NCBI RefSeq assembly: GCF_000372725.1
Contig: NW_005200088.1
Location: 83,069 to 147,068 of the forward strand
Origin: Emiliania huxleyi CCMP1516
Lineage: Eukaryota; Haptophyta; Isochrysidales; Noelaerhabdaceae
Length of the DNA: 64,000 nt
Direction of reading: 5' to 3'
Every line of letters begins with the position of its first letter. The first letter of the stretch is position 1. A program made the translations under genes and the position numbers. Positions 52,001 to 61,035 of the stretch are shown here, one piece after another. The notes below the pieces were generated by a model. The model was not told where the DNA came from and ran no database searches. It saw nothing but the letters and a program-made list of their open reading frames with translations.

Positions 52001-54583
52001 CCCTCCCCCCGGCTGCACCGGCGAGCAGGCCGGGCTGTCTTCGTCCCCAAAGACCTAATGATTTCATTCACAGTCACTCAGTCATAAGCCTACTGCGGCT
52101 GGCTTCGCCCCCACAGACCGAGCTCGAGTCTCGCAGCAGCCACGCGCAGCCCGCCTGAGTCACAGCTCACCAGCCTGAGTAGCGATGAGCTCACCACTAC
52201 TCCGCAGCCACGTGCAGCCCACCTCGGACGGACAGCCCGCGCGGCACGCGGAGGCTGCGGCCGCCCACACCGCCCCCGCGGCCTCTCCACCCTCGCCGCC
52301 CGCACCGCCCCCGCCGCCTCCAAAGTCCCCGCCCCCGCCTCCGCCTCCTGCCTCGACCCCTCCGCCCTGCCCTCCTCCTCTCTCCTGCCCGCCCCCTCCG
52401 CCGCGCTCGCCCCCTCCGCCCCCTGCCCCGCCCCCTGCCTCGCCCCCTCCCCCTCCGCCTCGCCCTTGCGCGAGCCGGTGCAGCCCGAGCGGCGGCCAGT
52501 CGTCCTCGCGCACCTGGAGGACGGCTCATGGCAGGCTCACGGACATGCCTCGGCTGTGTGCTCTCGGGCGTATGGCAAGGCCGTTCTCTCGCCCACTCTC
52601 TCGCCCACTCTCTCGCCCACTCTCTCGCCGCTTCTCTCGCCGCTTCTCTCGCCCACTCTCTCGCCCACTCTCTCGCTCCTTCTCTCGCCCCTTCTCTCGC
52701 CCCTTCTCTCGGCCGTAGCTCGGACCGGGTCGCAATCTGGAGTCCAGCTCGCTGGCCGCACCTACCGGTTCAATCATTACGCACAATCACTCACTCCGTC
52801 CGGTAGTTGGTCGGGAGCCCGCCTCTCGCTGGCCGCACCTCGAGCAGGTTGAGCTGAAGGTTTACCGGGAGCGGCGAGAGGCGCTCGTCCTTCTTGCACG
52901 CGGAGGGCTTGAAGCCGCTCGAGTCCGCAGCTGCCTCGAGCGCCTCGAGCCGCTCGCGGCACCACCTACTTATTACTCTCGGGTACTCAAGCTCGGGTCC
53001 TCTCGGGTCCCCTCGAGCCGCTCGCGGCACCACCGAGCAAGCGACGACCAGCCCGCTGGCGTGAGGGTGGCGGAGAGCAGCTGCTGGTTCGTGGCGAGGG
53101 GCTGGTCGCGCCTAAAACGAGCACTGCCGCTGAGGCAGAACAGCAGACAGCAGCTGCTGGGTCGGCGGCGAGCGGTTGTCTCGCCGGACGCGGGCGCCGG
53201 CGCTCGCGCGCTGTGACGACGAAAAGTGCGAAAAGTCCCACTTGCGGACGCCTCCGTCGCCGAGCGAGGAGGAGGAGGCCGGGCTCGAAGAGCGGCCCGA
53301 GGTGAGGCGCGAGTCAGACCGCGGCCACAGCCCGTGCGACGGCGGCGCGGCGGCGTTCGACTCCGCCTCCGCGAGAAGCATCCCCAGCACGGCGGCGGGG
53401 ACGGTCCTCCCGTACGCGCAGCGCGCCATGTGCTCGCACACGCGCAGCTGCACGCCGCTCCACGCCCCTCCGCCACCGCCTCCGCCACCGCCTCCGCCAC
53501 CGCCTCCGCCTCCTCCGCCGTCGCCGCCGCCCGCGCACGCCTCGCTCGCCACGCAGCCGCACGAAGCTCCGCACGAAGCCGACCCGCCCGCCGCCGCCCC
53601 GCCCGCCGGCGGCATTGCCGGAGGGGCGTTCGCGCGCGCCGCCGCGGGGAAGACAGACACCCGCAACGCCGGAACAGGCGCCGCCGCCGCCGCCGCCGCA
53701 CCTACTCGGCAGCCAGTGGCGCTGGTTAACGAAGCTGAAACGGCGGCGGAGACGACGACGCTCCCGCGCCAATTCTCGAGGAGGCGGCGGCCGCCGGCCG
53801 CGACGGTGGCAGCGGCGGCGGCGGAGGCGGCGGAGGCGGCGGAGGAGGAGGCGCAGGAGCAGGAGGAGGAGGCGCAGGAGGAGGAGGCGGAGGCGCAGGA
53901 GGAGGAGGAGGAGGAGAGCCCTGCGTCGTCTGCTGCAGCTGCGGCGGCGAGGCGGGGCTGGGGCGCGGGTGCTTTGCGCGCTGCTGCGGCTGCGGCTGCG
54001 GCGGCGGGCGGTCGAGGAAGCGAAAGTTGACGGCGGAATGGCGGTCGGCGAGGCGGTTGCGCGGCCAGCCGCCCGACGGGCGCACGAGCAGCGTCGCCGT
54101 CGGGAGCGCCTCTCCCGCATGCGCCTGCGCCGCCGCCTCGCCGCCGTCCAGCGCGAGGGACAGCTCGCCTCCGCCGGAGGCGAGAGGAGCGGCGAGAGAG
54201 AAGGAGGCGCGGCCGAGGAGCGGCATCGCGCGCAGCGCGGCCGCCTCGTCGGCGTCGCGCGCGTCCCAGAAGGGCTCCTCCACGTGCCGCAGCTGCAGCT
54301 CGAGCGTCGACCCGACGCCGCCGCGCAGCGACGCGAGATCGAGGCTGACGACGGCGCAAAAGGCGGGCGAGGCCGTCCGCTGGCACCACTCCGTCCTCCC
54401 GAGCAGGTTCCACGGAGAAGTGCCTGACAGCACGATCGCGACCGGGTTGCAGGCCGCGCCGCCGCCGAGGCCGGAGCAGGTGATCCAGACCTCACAGACG
54501 GCAGAGGCGGGCCGCGGCGGCTCGCGGAGCGGCCGAAACGCGTGCGTCTGCGACCACTCGCACACTGGACGTATGCTGCCCAT
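49046..54583 (-). CDS. INPP4-like phosphoinositide 4-phosphatase, many exons
   Basis: Minus-strand exons resolved at the 3' end: from about 50694; 50611-50229; 50154-50000; 49929-49703; 49632-49602 (31 nt); 49531-49213; 49136-49046. They read LGFKDGGATAMARKL, YLFQLETLLSTRGDEW, MPVLCFAPRELGFRDAA, PVLLSQGINEEQSVAN, EACFPPELLRQQ, LCKSGKDRTAMSITLE and VFAFNWMQQRMLPEAYRPP. CKSGKDRT is the CX5R active site of the INPP4 family, which removes the 4-phosphate of PI(3,4)P2. At the 5' end the start at 54583 leads into a C2-like domain (VWITCSGLGGG, NLLGRTEW, LELQLRHVEEPF); then exons 53111-53034, 52965-52839 (WCRERLEALE, KKDERLSPLPVNLQLNLLE) and from 52761. The centre (about 50700-52700) is Ala/Glu/Gly-rich and partly repetitive; its exons are unresolved. 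Confidence 0.75.
49505..49608. repeat. Direct repeat bounding a 70-nt GC-AG intron
   Basis: AGCTCGGGCGGGAAGCAAGC plus CTCGCC occurs at about 49507 and about 49577. The minus-strand intron 49532-49601 separates EALARARG from EACFPPEL. Confidence 0.85.
49905..50001. repeat. Perfect 27-bp direct repeat bounding an intron
   Basis: AAGCAGAGGACCGGCATGTG followed by TGCGCCT occurs at 49905-49931 and 49975-50001, identical. It bounds GC-AG intron 49930-49999 of the INPP4-like gene (VALRGG|AHMPVLCF). Confidence 0.9.
50579..50694. repeat. Perfect 34-bp direct repeat bounding an intron
   Basis: GCCTCGCCGGCTGGCGGGGA followed by GAGGCGGGCTCGCC occurs at 50579-50612 and 50661-50694, identical. The filler is GGACGTGTCC-like units. 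It bounds GC-AG intron 50612-50693. Confidence 0.9.
52560..52720. repeat. CTCTCGCCCACT/CTCTCGCCGCTT minisatellite
   Basis: About 12 units of 11-12 bp. They follow an exon of the INPP4-like gene (VRPASELDSRLRPGPSYG) and probably fill its intron. Confidence 0.9.
52740..53190. repeat. Three successive introns each bounded by exon duplications
   Basis: GCTGGCCGCACCT at 52751 and 52829 (intron 52762-52838, GT-AG); CTCGAGCCGCTCGCGGCACC at 52945 and 53012 (intron 52966-53033, GT-AG); CAGCTGCTGG plus diverged flank at 53080 and 53150 (intron 53112-53184, GC-AG). Confidence 0.85.
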
Positions 54584-54827
54584 GCTGCTCCCACACACCA
54601 GGCTCGAGCTAACTCTGGCGGTTGGGGCGGGCACACAGCCGCCCTCACTCGGGGCAGACAAACGGGTGCGACCGAGCGAAAAAAATGCGCTTTAGGGCTC
54701 TCTTGCCCGTAACCCGATCCCGATCATCCGGCCCGCTGGGTGCGCTTCTGAGCTCCCCGGCCCTGGATGTGAGGCTGCCAACTGCACTCCAAGTGCTCCA
54801 AGTGCTCCAAGTTCTTGCTCCACCCTG

Positions 54828-54837
<10 letters not shown>

Positions 54838-54915
<78 letters not shown>
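54838..54915. repeat. (TG)n microsatellite
   Basis: About 36 TG units immediately outside the left inverted-repeat arm. Confidence 0.95.
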
Positions 54916-54918
<3 letters not shown>

Positions 54919-56313
54919 ACCGCCAATGGCAGTTATCCGTTGTGCGGACGTCGCCGCGGCTCGCCTCTGCCGCGGCGGCCTGCACTGCCTCTCTCTGGTG
55001 CTGGTGGTGGTGGTGATGGTGCTGCTGCTGGTGCAGATGCTGCTGCTGGAGCGGCGCGGCTCTGCGACTGGGCTCGACGCGCGCGTCGCGAGCATGTGAC
55101 GCGGCGGGCGGCGTCGGGCAGGTGCGCTTCTCTCTCTGGTGCTGGTGGTGGTGGTGCTGCTGCCTGCTGCTGCTGGTGGTGCAGATGCTGCTGCTGGTGC
55201 GGCGCGGCTCTCCGACGCGACTCGAAGCGCGCGTCGCGGCAATCTGACGCGGCGGGCGGCGTCGCGGGCGGTGGTGGCTCGCGGGTGGAGGTGGAGGCTG
55301 GAGGCGTGGTGGGTCTTTGAGTTTATTTCATGATGGACTACGAGGAGTGGGGGTCAACCGGGAGGCAGGGGGTTCAACCAGGCGACGGAGGACCGTGGGC
55401 CATCGCGGGGACCGTTCGCCCGGAGGGCGTACTGGGCTGATCCGGATGGTCTTCACGCCGGTGGGAGGCACCGAGGCGTCTGGGACGCTCCACTCTACCT
55501 TAAGCTCCTGAGGGGCGCGTGGTTGTAACCACGTAGTACGACTACAGCCCACCACAGACACCCTCCCTCTCCACACGTGTGCACACACCCTCACCCTCTC
55601 CCCTCTCCTCTCTCTCTCTCTCCTCTCTCTCCTCTCCTTGTCTGTGCTGTCTGCCTGACTCAGGCACTAATTCTGCCGATGCGTGATTGTGTGTGGGCTG
55701 CTCCGAGGGGGCCCTGTGCAATCCGACGGGTAGGGGGTCTGTACCCGGGCGGTGTCCGGTGTGGAGTCCCCTTCTGATCCCGCCTGCGATGTTGGGTGTG
55801 AGGTTGTGGCGGCTGTGATCCCAAGGGGGGGAGCTGATCCCACTCAGTAACCAACTCTCAGGGGCAGTAGGTGGGCGAGCTTCAGGCACGCTCATCTCGA
55901 TCGTCAAGGCGTTGCTACGCGCGGTCTTCCGCGGGGGGAGCTGCGTCGACGGGTGCGGGACCGCGGCGCAGCCAGTGCCGCGGCGAGGCCTCCGGCTGTT
56001 TGCGGCGGGCGGCTTGCTGCTCGCTGCATGGCGAAAAACTCGTCTCGCCACACGCCAAGGGCTTATGCTCTGGCGAGACGTGAGGCGCATGCGCCCAGCC
56101 CCAGGAGGGGAGGGGGCATGTGTAACGACGCTGCTAGAGATGCCTTTCGGGGCCCAGAGACAAAACTTCTGATGCCATGCGTGACCTAGTAGTGTCCCCA
56201 GCTATGGGCGTGTCCACGTTGGAGCCAGGTGTGGTGTGGGCGCGAGAATAGCTCCGCCGTTCATGGAGGCAACCGATGCGAGTCGACTGGTGTGTGTCGT
56301 CGTGGTTTCGTAT
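54916..56313 (+). repeat. Left arm of a large inverted repeat
   Basis: From AAAACCGCCAATGGC to CGTATCAAGAAT the arm reads as the reverse complement of 61036-62590 at roughly 90% identity by eye. Shared blocks include GTTATCCGTT, TGAGTTTATTTCATG, GGGGTCAACCGGGAGGCAGG, AAGCTCCTGAGGGGCGCGTG, CTCATCTCGATCGTCAAGGC and GGCGTGTCCACGTTGGAGCC. A CT-rich tract lies in the middle of both. No protein family is recognised in either arm. The right arm holds about 140 extra bases near its outer end. Confidence 0.85.
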
Positions 56314-56372
56314 CAAGAATACTCACTCACTCACTGTGTGTGTGTGTGTGTGTCTCTGATGTCTGCAAGACA

Positions 56373-57060
56373 ATGGTGCGCGCGCCCGCCCCGCCCGCCT
56401 CGGACAGCGCGGTGCGGCGGCTGGCCGCGTGCGCGTCGCTGCAGGAGTGAATATCTTACTGCTTACACCCTACAAGAGAGAGAGTCTCTCTCACCCTACC
56501 GTACCTCTAGCTGTACAATGGCGACTGCAGCGGGCTGCGCGATGGCGGGCTGGCGGCGATCGCGTCCTCGTGCCTGCGGCTGCGCCTCGTCGACGTCTCC
56601 AACTGTCGCCGCGTGCTCCAAGTTCCTGTCTCTGAGACTTGAACGGCGCCTCAGTCAACGGTATGGCAGGTGGAGTGCTCTCTACTGCCGCGGCGCCCCT
56701 GTCGGTTCGGAGGCGCCGGCGGCCGCGCGCTTGGTGCCGACGTCGACCGGCTGCTCTCGCGGCGCCGAGGCGTGCCGCTTCGGTCACGTCACGCGCGCTG
56801 CGAGGTGTCTTTTGGCATGTGCGCGCTTGGCATAGACGCCAGGAAGCTCGCCTTCCTTGCCTGCGGCCGCGGCGTGCGGGCGGGCACGCCAGGCTCGGCG
56901 ACGCGCCGCGCGGGTCTTCGAGCTCGCGACCCGCGACGAGCCAGCATGGCTCGTCGCTCGACGGGAGCCTGCCCAGTATGCTCTTGGCATTCTGTACAGC
57001 CTCGCCAAGCTCTCTGGGAAGGTCTCCAGGGCCAGCCGCAATAAAAAAACCGAGCTCTGA
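56373..57060 (+). CDS. LRR (AMN1-like) protein, short or partial, spliced
   Basis: MVRAPAPPASDSAVRRLAAC is followed, across a likely intron (CTGCAG|GAGTGA to CCTCTAG|CTG, about 56446-56510), by LYNGDCSGLRDGGLAAIASS and CLRLRLVDVSNCRRV. This fits cysteine-containing leucine-rich repeats of F-box/AMN1 proteins (GL-x-AIA-x-x-C-x-x-L-x-x-LD-x-S-x-C). A further frame near the end (FELATRDEPAWLVARREPAQ and YALGILYSLAKLSGK) may be a last exon, but the joins are not fixed. One or two LRRs only, so the gene is either truncated or an incomplete copy. It lies just inside the left inverted-repeat arm. Confidence 0.4.
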
Positions 57061-57285
57061 GTCTGTCCTGCGGCCACAGCCGGCAGCACCTTGCACAAGC
57101 ACGGGCGGGAGGGGCTTCTCCTGCGGAGTAGCGGAAGAATTTCGCGCCCCGAATGCGTTCGTTTCTTCATACATCTCAAAATAAAAAAATAAAGAGCTCG
57201 CTTCCCGCCATCCCTCACTTCGGTCGGGCCGTATTTCTTTTTTCCCGCCGCCCGCTCCTTGGAAAGAACTCGCGTGCCGCTGACC

Positions 57286-58440
57286 ATGGCCTCCCACCGC
57301 ATCGGCGCGCGCGTCGCGGGCCTCTCGCCAGCGCAGCTGTGCGCCATCATCGAGGCGCAGGCGGGTGCGAGCGACGCCGCGCTGCGCGTGGCGGAGGAGC
57401 ACGCCGCTCGGCTCGTGGAGCAGCCCGAGTGGGTCCTCTCCGAGGTCCTCCTCTCGCCGGACCTCGCCCCGCACATCCTCGCCCAGCTGCCGACCACGGA
57501 GCACGCCGCCAAGGGGACGTGCCGCGCGTGGCGCCGCGGCTGGAAGGAGACGCTGAAGAAGCGCGAGAGGCCGCGCATGGTCGTGTTTTGCGGCCGCGAC
57601 GGTGGCGAAGGCAGCGAGGGCGAATTCCTCAGCTCGCTGGAGCGGTACGACCCGTCAACGAACGAGTGGGAGGAGGCGGCTGTGGCGCCGATGCCTTCGA
57701 CACGAAAGTGTGTCCGCACGGCGGTGCTCGATGGCAAGCTGTACGCGGCGGGCGGGTACAGCGACGACGACGGCTTCCTCAGCTCGGTGGAGCGGTACGA
57801 CCTGGCGACGAACGCGTGGGAGGCGGTGGCGCCGATGGCGACATCACGCGAGGGTCACGATGTGGCGGTGCATGACGACAGGCTGTACGCTGTGGGAGGC
57901 TTCAACGGCGAAGGCTCTCTCATCTCGGTCGAGCGGTACGACGCGGCGACGAATGCGTGGGAGGCGGTGGCGCCGATGGCGACAGCACGGGACTCTCACA
58001 CCGTGGCGGTGCTCGGCGGCAAGCTGTACGCTGTGGGCGGAATCTACAACGGTGACAGCCTCAGCTCGGTGGAGCGGTACGACCCGGCGACGAACGCGTG
58101 GGAGGCGGTGGCGCCGATGGCGACGGCGAGGGAGATGTTTGCCGTTGCGGTGCTCGATAGCAAGCTGTACGCTGTGGGCGGCTGCAACATTGACGACGGC
58201 ACCCTCAGCTCGGTGGAGCGGTACGACCCGGCGTTGGATGCGTGGGAGGCGGTGGCGCCGATGGCGGAGGGGCGGGAGGCTCATGCCGTGGCGGCGCTCG
58301 ACGGCAAGCTGTACGCTGTGGGCGGGTACGGCGGTGGCCGCCTCAGCTCGGTGGAGCGATACGATCCCGCGACAAACGCGTGGGAGGCGGCCGCGCCGTT
58401 GACGACCGCCCGAGTTTTTCATGCCATCACCGTGGCGTAG
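57286..58440 (+). CDS. F-box-like/Kelch-repeat protein, copy 3, 384 aa
   Basis: I chose the ATG at 57286 (MASHRIGARVAGLSP), conserved in all three copies; an upstream in-frame ATG at 57259 adds nine codons. The F-box-like region is followed by six Kelch blades (SSVERYDPATNAWEAVAPMA and VAVLDGKLYAVGG types; one blade has VAVHDDRLYAVGG). TATTTCTTTTTTCCC lies about 45-55 bases upstream. It is closer to copy 1 than copy 2 in its N-terminus. It lies between the inverted-repeat arms, convergent with the RCC1 gene. Confidence 0.9.
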   Translation: MASHRIGARVAGLSPAQLCAIIEAQAGASDAALRVAEEHAARLVEQPEWVLSEVLLSPDLAPHILAQLPTTEHAAKGTCRAWRRGWKETLKKRERPRMVVFCGRDGGEGSEGEFLSSLERYDPSTNEWEEAAVAPMPSTRKCVRTAVLDGKLYAAGGYSDDDGFLSSVERYDLATNAWEAVAPMATSREGHDVAVHDDRLYAVGGFNGEGSLISVERYDAATNAWEAVAPMATARDSHTVAVLGGKLYAVGGIYNGDSLSSVERYDPATNAWEAVAPMATAREMFAVAVLDSKLYAVGGCNIDDGTLSSVERYDPALDAWEAVAPMAEGREAHAVAALDGKLYAVGGYGGGRLSSVERYDPATNAWEAAAPLTTARVFHAITVA

Positions 58441-59412
58441 GGTTCTCTGGAGGGTGGAGGGCAGAGAGGCAAGCAAGGACTGTAACGGACCCCTCCTTCG
58501 CCAGTTAGCAGGTTGCCGGAGGGAGGTTGCAGGTTCTAGCAAGGTATCTGGCCCATAGACACTAGAGTCGCGCGCGTCGTCGAGTGAGGTGTGTTTTGTG
58601 TCCTTCTGGGCTTCGGGGTGGTGCTCACGCGACGCGCTATGACCTATGTGAACTGTGATGTGTGAGGGATCTGAGATCCGATCTGTGGTTTGTGAGGGTC
58701 CGCCCGCGGTCGCATGTTTATACCGAGGCGGTGCCCGGTGCCGAACCCGTCGACCTTAAGACAGCATTGCCCTGGGCGAGGGTAAGGGTAGCGGTAGGTG
58801 GAGTATCGGAGGAGTATACACCCCCCCGTCGGAGAGTACGGCGCAGTGTAAGGCCGCGCAAAGCATTACAAGAGAATTTCACAACAAAAGGCTCTCGCAC
58901 AAGTGAAGAGAGAAGCGGAAGAACAGGGAGAGACGAACGTGAAGACGAAGCAGAGAATAGCGCAGACACGAGAGCAGCTGAGAGGGCAGACCCGAGGAGG
59001 ACGCGGGGAGCTGATGTCAATATGCTGGAGGCCAACAGAAAAAGAATTACTCGCTTCGTCCAAGTGCCTGGGGACGTGCCGTCCTGTTGTGGTGGCGGCG
59101 TGCCGCCCTCCCATCCCTCCCTTGGGTTTGTCCGTTTTCTTTCTTTCTTTTTTGAGAGAGTGCGTTGTTCTTGTGTGGGTATCCGCTTTCTCTCTTTTTT
59201 GCCGTCCTCCCATCCCTCCCTCGGGCGGTGTTTTTCTTTCTTTCTTATCACGTCAATCGTCATCCACAGCTCCCAGGACCCACACCCAGCCTCCACAGTA
59301 TCTGTAGCGCTTTAGGGTCTAGCGCTTGTGAAGCCCTCCCACCCTATCCGGATCTTGGCCTCTCCCGACTCGGTCGCACTCCTATATCAGCCACGCCCCC
59401 CTCGCCCCCCTC
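58441..59412. other. Convergent spacer with two CTTT-rich elements
   Basis: Copies of the dispersed element lie at about 59089-59152 (GTGGTGGCGGCGTGCCG, CCCTCCCATCCCTCC, TTTTCTTTCTTTC) and about 59205-59248. The rest has no supported gene. Confidence 0.5.
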
Positions 59413-60864
59413 TCACTCCTGCGACCACACCTCGATCTTCTTGGGCAGCAGCTGGTCCGACAGGTCCTCTCCGTGGCCTAGGCAGCCGCTCTCGCCCTTG
59501 CCCCAGGTGAAGATAGCGCCGTCGCCGGTGCGGGCGATGCCGTGGTGGCCTCCAGCCGACACAGCGATGATGCGCTGCCCAGCAAAGGCCTCGAGCTTCT
59601 TCGGCAGCAGCTGGTTCTGCCCCAGCTGGCCATCGCCTCCCCAACCCCAGCTCCAGACAGCGCCGTCAGCGGTGCGGGCGAGGTTGTGGTCGCCTCCAGC
59701 CGACACAGCGAGGACGCGCTGCCCAGTAAAGGCTTCGATCTTCTTGGGCAGTAGCTGGTGCTGCGTGTCGCCGTGGCCCAGCTGGCCATCGCCTCCCCAG
59801 CCCCAGCTCCAGACGGCGCCGCTGCTGGTGATGGCGAGGCTGTGCAGACCTCCCGCTGACACAGCGACGACGCGCTGGCCAGCCAGAGCCTCGATCTTCT
59901 TCGGCAGCAGCTGGCGCTGCTGGTCGCCGTGGCCCAGCTGGCCATCATATCCAAAGCCCCAGCTGCAGACAGCGCCATCGGCGGTGATGGCGATGCTGTG
60001 GTACCACCCTGCTGACACGGCGACGACGCGCTGGCCAGCAAAGGCCTCGACCTTCTTGGGCAGCAGCTGGTTCTGCTGGTCGCCGTGGCCCAGCTGGCCA
60101 AAGAATCCACGGCCCCAGCTCCAGAGGGCGTCGTCGGCGGTGAGGGCGAGGCTGTGAGACATTCCAGCCGACACAGCGACGACGCGCTGGCCAGCAAAGG
60201 CCTCGATATTCTTGGGCTGCCACTGGTCCTCCTCGTCGCCGTGTCCCAGCTTGCCGTCCTCGCCGCTGCCCCAGGACCAAAGGGCGCCGTTCGCGGAGAG
60301 AGCGAGGCTGAAGTATCGTGACGCCGCCACACCAATCGCGCGCTCGCCTCCAAGGAGCGAAGGGAGACGGGTCGGCGTCTTCAGCTGCAGCACGCCCTCA
60401 CCATGGCCGAGAAGGCCTGCAATTTCCTCCTCCTCGTCCTCCTCGTCCTCCTCGTCCTCCTCGCCCTCCTCGCCCTCCGCTGCCGCGCCGCACGACGAGA
60501 GCCGCCCCTCACCGTCGATGAAGACGCTGTGCCGTGCGCCCGCCGCCAGCCTCGCCGGCGGGTTGGACTCGCGCAGCAGCGCAGAAAGGCACAGCCACCG
60601 CACGGCGCAGCTCTCGCCCTCCGGCTGCGCCGGCAGCTCGAAGCCGCGCTCTTGCGCCCACAAGCGGATGGCCTCCAGCGCAAGCGAGGAGTGGAAGAGC
60701 AGCGAGATGGCCGCGATGCGAGCGATGTCGGCGGGGTCGCAGCGAGAGAAGGCGCGCACGAGGAGGTCCGTGGGGAGGTCGAGGAGGGCGATGGGCGGCG
60801 GCGTGCTTGGCGACGGAGCGGCGGCGGAGGCGAGGCGGCGCGAGCGGCGCCGTGGGGCAGACAT
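59413..60864 (-). CDS. F-box/RCC1-repeat protein, copy 2, 483 aa
   Basis: Single exon starting MSAPRRRSRRLASAAAPS. F-box at about 25-60 (LLDLPTDLLVRAFSRCDPAD and onward), an acidic insert (EEGEEDEEDEEDEEEE) and seven RCC1-type blades (VVAVSAG, SHSLALTADDALWSWG, QLGHGD). It has the same architecture as 18488-19909, with diverged blades and an added acidic stretch. The start follows a TTTTTCTTTTCCTCGCG tract resembling that of its paralogue, so promoter sequence was duplicated too. It is a putative SCF adaptor. Confidence 0.88.
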   Translation of the reverse strand: MSAPRRRSRRLASAAAPSPSTPPPIALLDLPTDLLVRAFSRCDPADIARIAAISLLFHSSLALEAIRLWAQERGFELPAQPEGESCAVRWLCLSALLRESNPPARLAAGARHSVFIDGEGRLSSCGAAAEGEEGEEDEEDEEDEEEEIAGLLGHGEGVLQLKTPTRLPSLLGGERAIGVAASRYFSLALSANGALWSWGSGEDGKLGHGDEEDQWQPKNIEAFAGQRVVAVSAGMSHSLALTADDALWSWGRGFFGQLGHGDQQNQLLPKKVEAFAGQRVVAVSAGWYHSIAITADGAVCSWGFGYDGQLGHGDQQRQLLPKKIEALAGQRVVAVSAGGLHSLAITSSGAVWSWGWGGDGQLGHGDTQHQLLPKKIEAFTGQRVLAVSAGGDHNLARTADGAVWSWGWGGDGQLGQNQLLPKKLEAFAGQRIIAVSAGGHHGIARTGDGAIFTWGKGESGCLGHGEDLSDQLLPKKIEVWSQE

Positions 60865-61035
60865 CGCGAGGAAAAGAAAAACGTGCCGTAGTCCCAGGCA
60901 CCGGACTGGCTCCTCCCATCCCTCCCTCTTCTCTTTTCTTTCTTGCTTCGCCGCAGAAAAAGAAGTATAGGGCGGCTCAGATCGGTAGCTCTAGGGACAG
61001 CGTTTCCGCGTGGTTTGATTGATGCGAGAGAGAGA

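Noticed and set aside
50575-52158. Long plus-strand proline-rich ORF
   Set aside because: It is antisense to the INPP4-like gene and is explained by GC-rich triplet repeats; no domain or start context.
56016-56200. ORFs within the inverted-repeat arms as genes
   Set aside because: They are similar in both arms but without domains, and the frames are not kept across the differences between arms.
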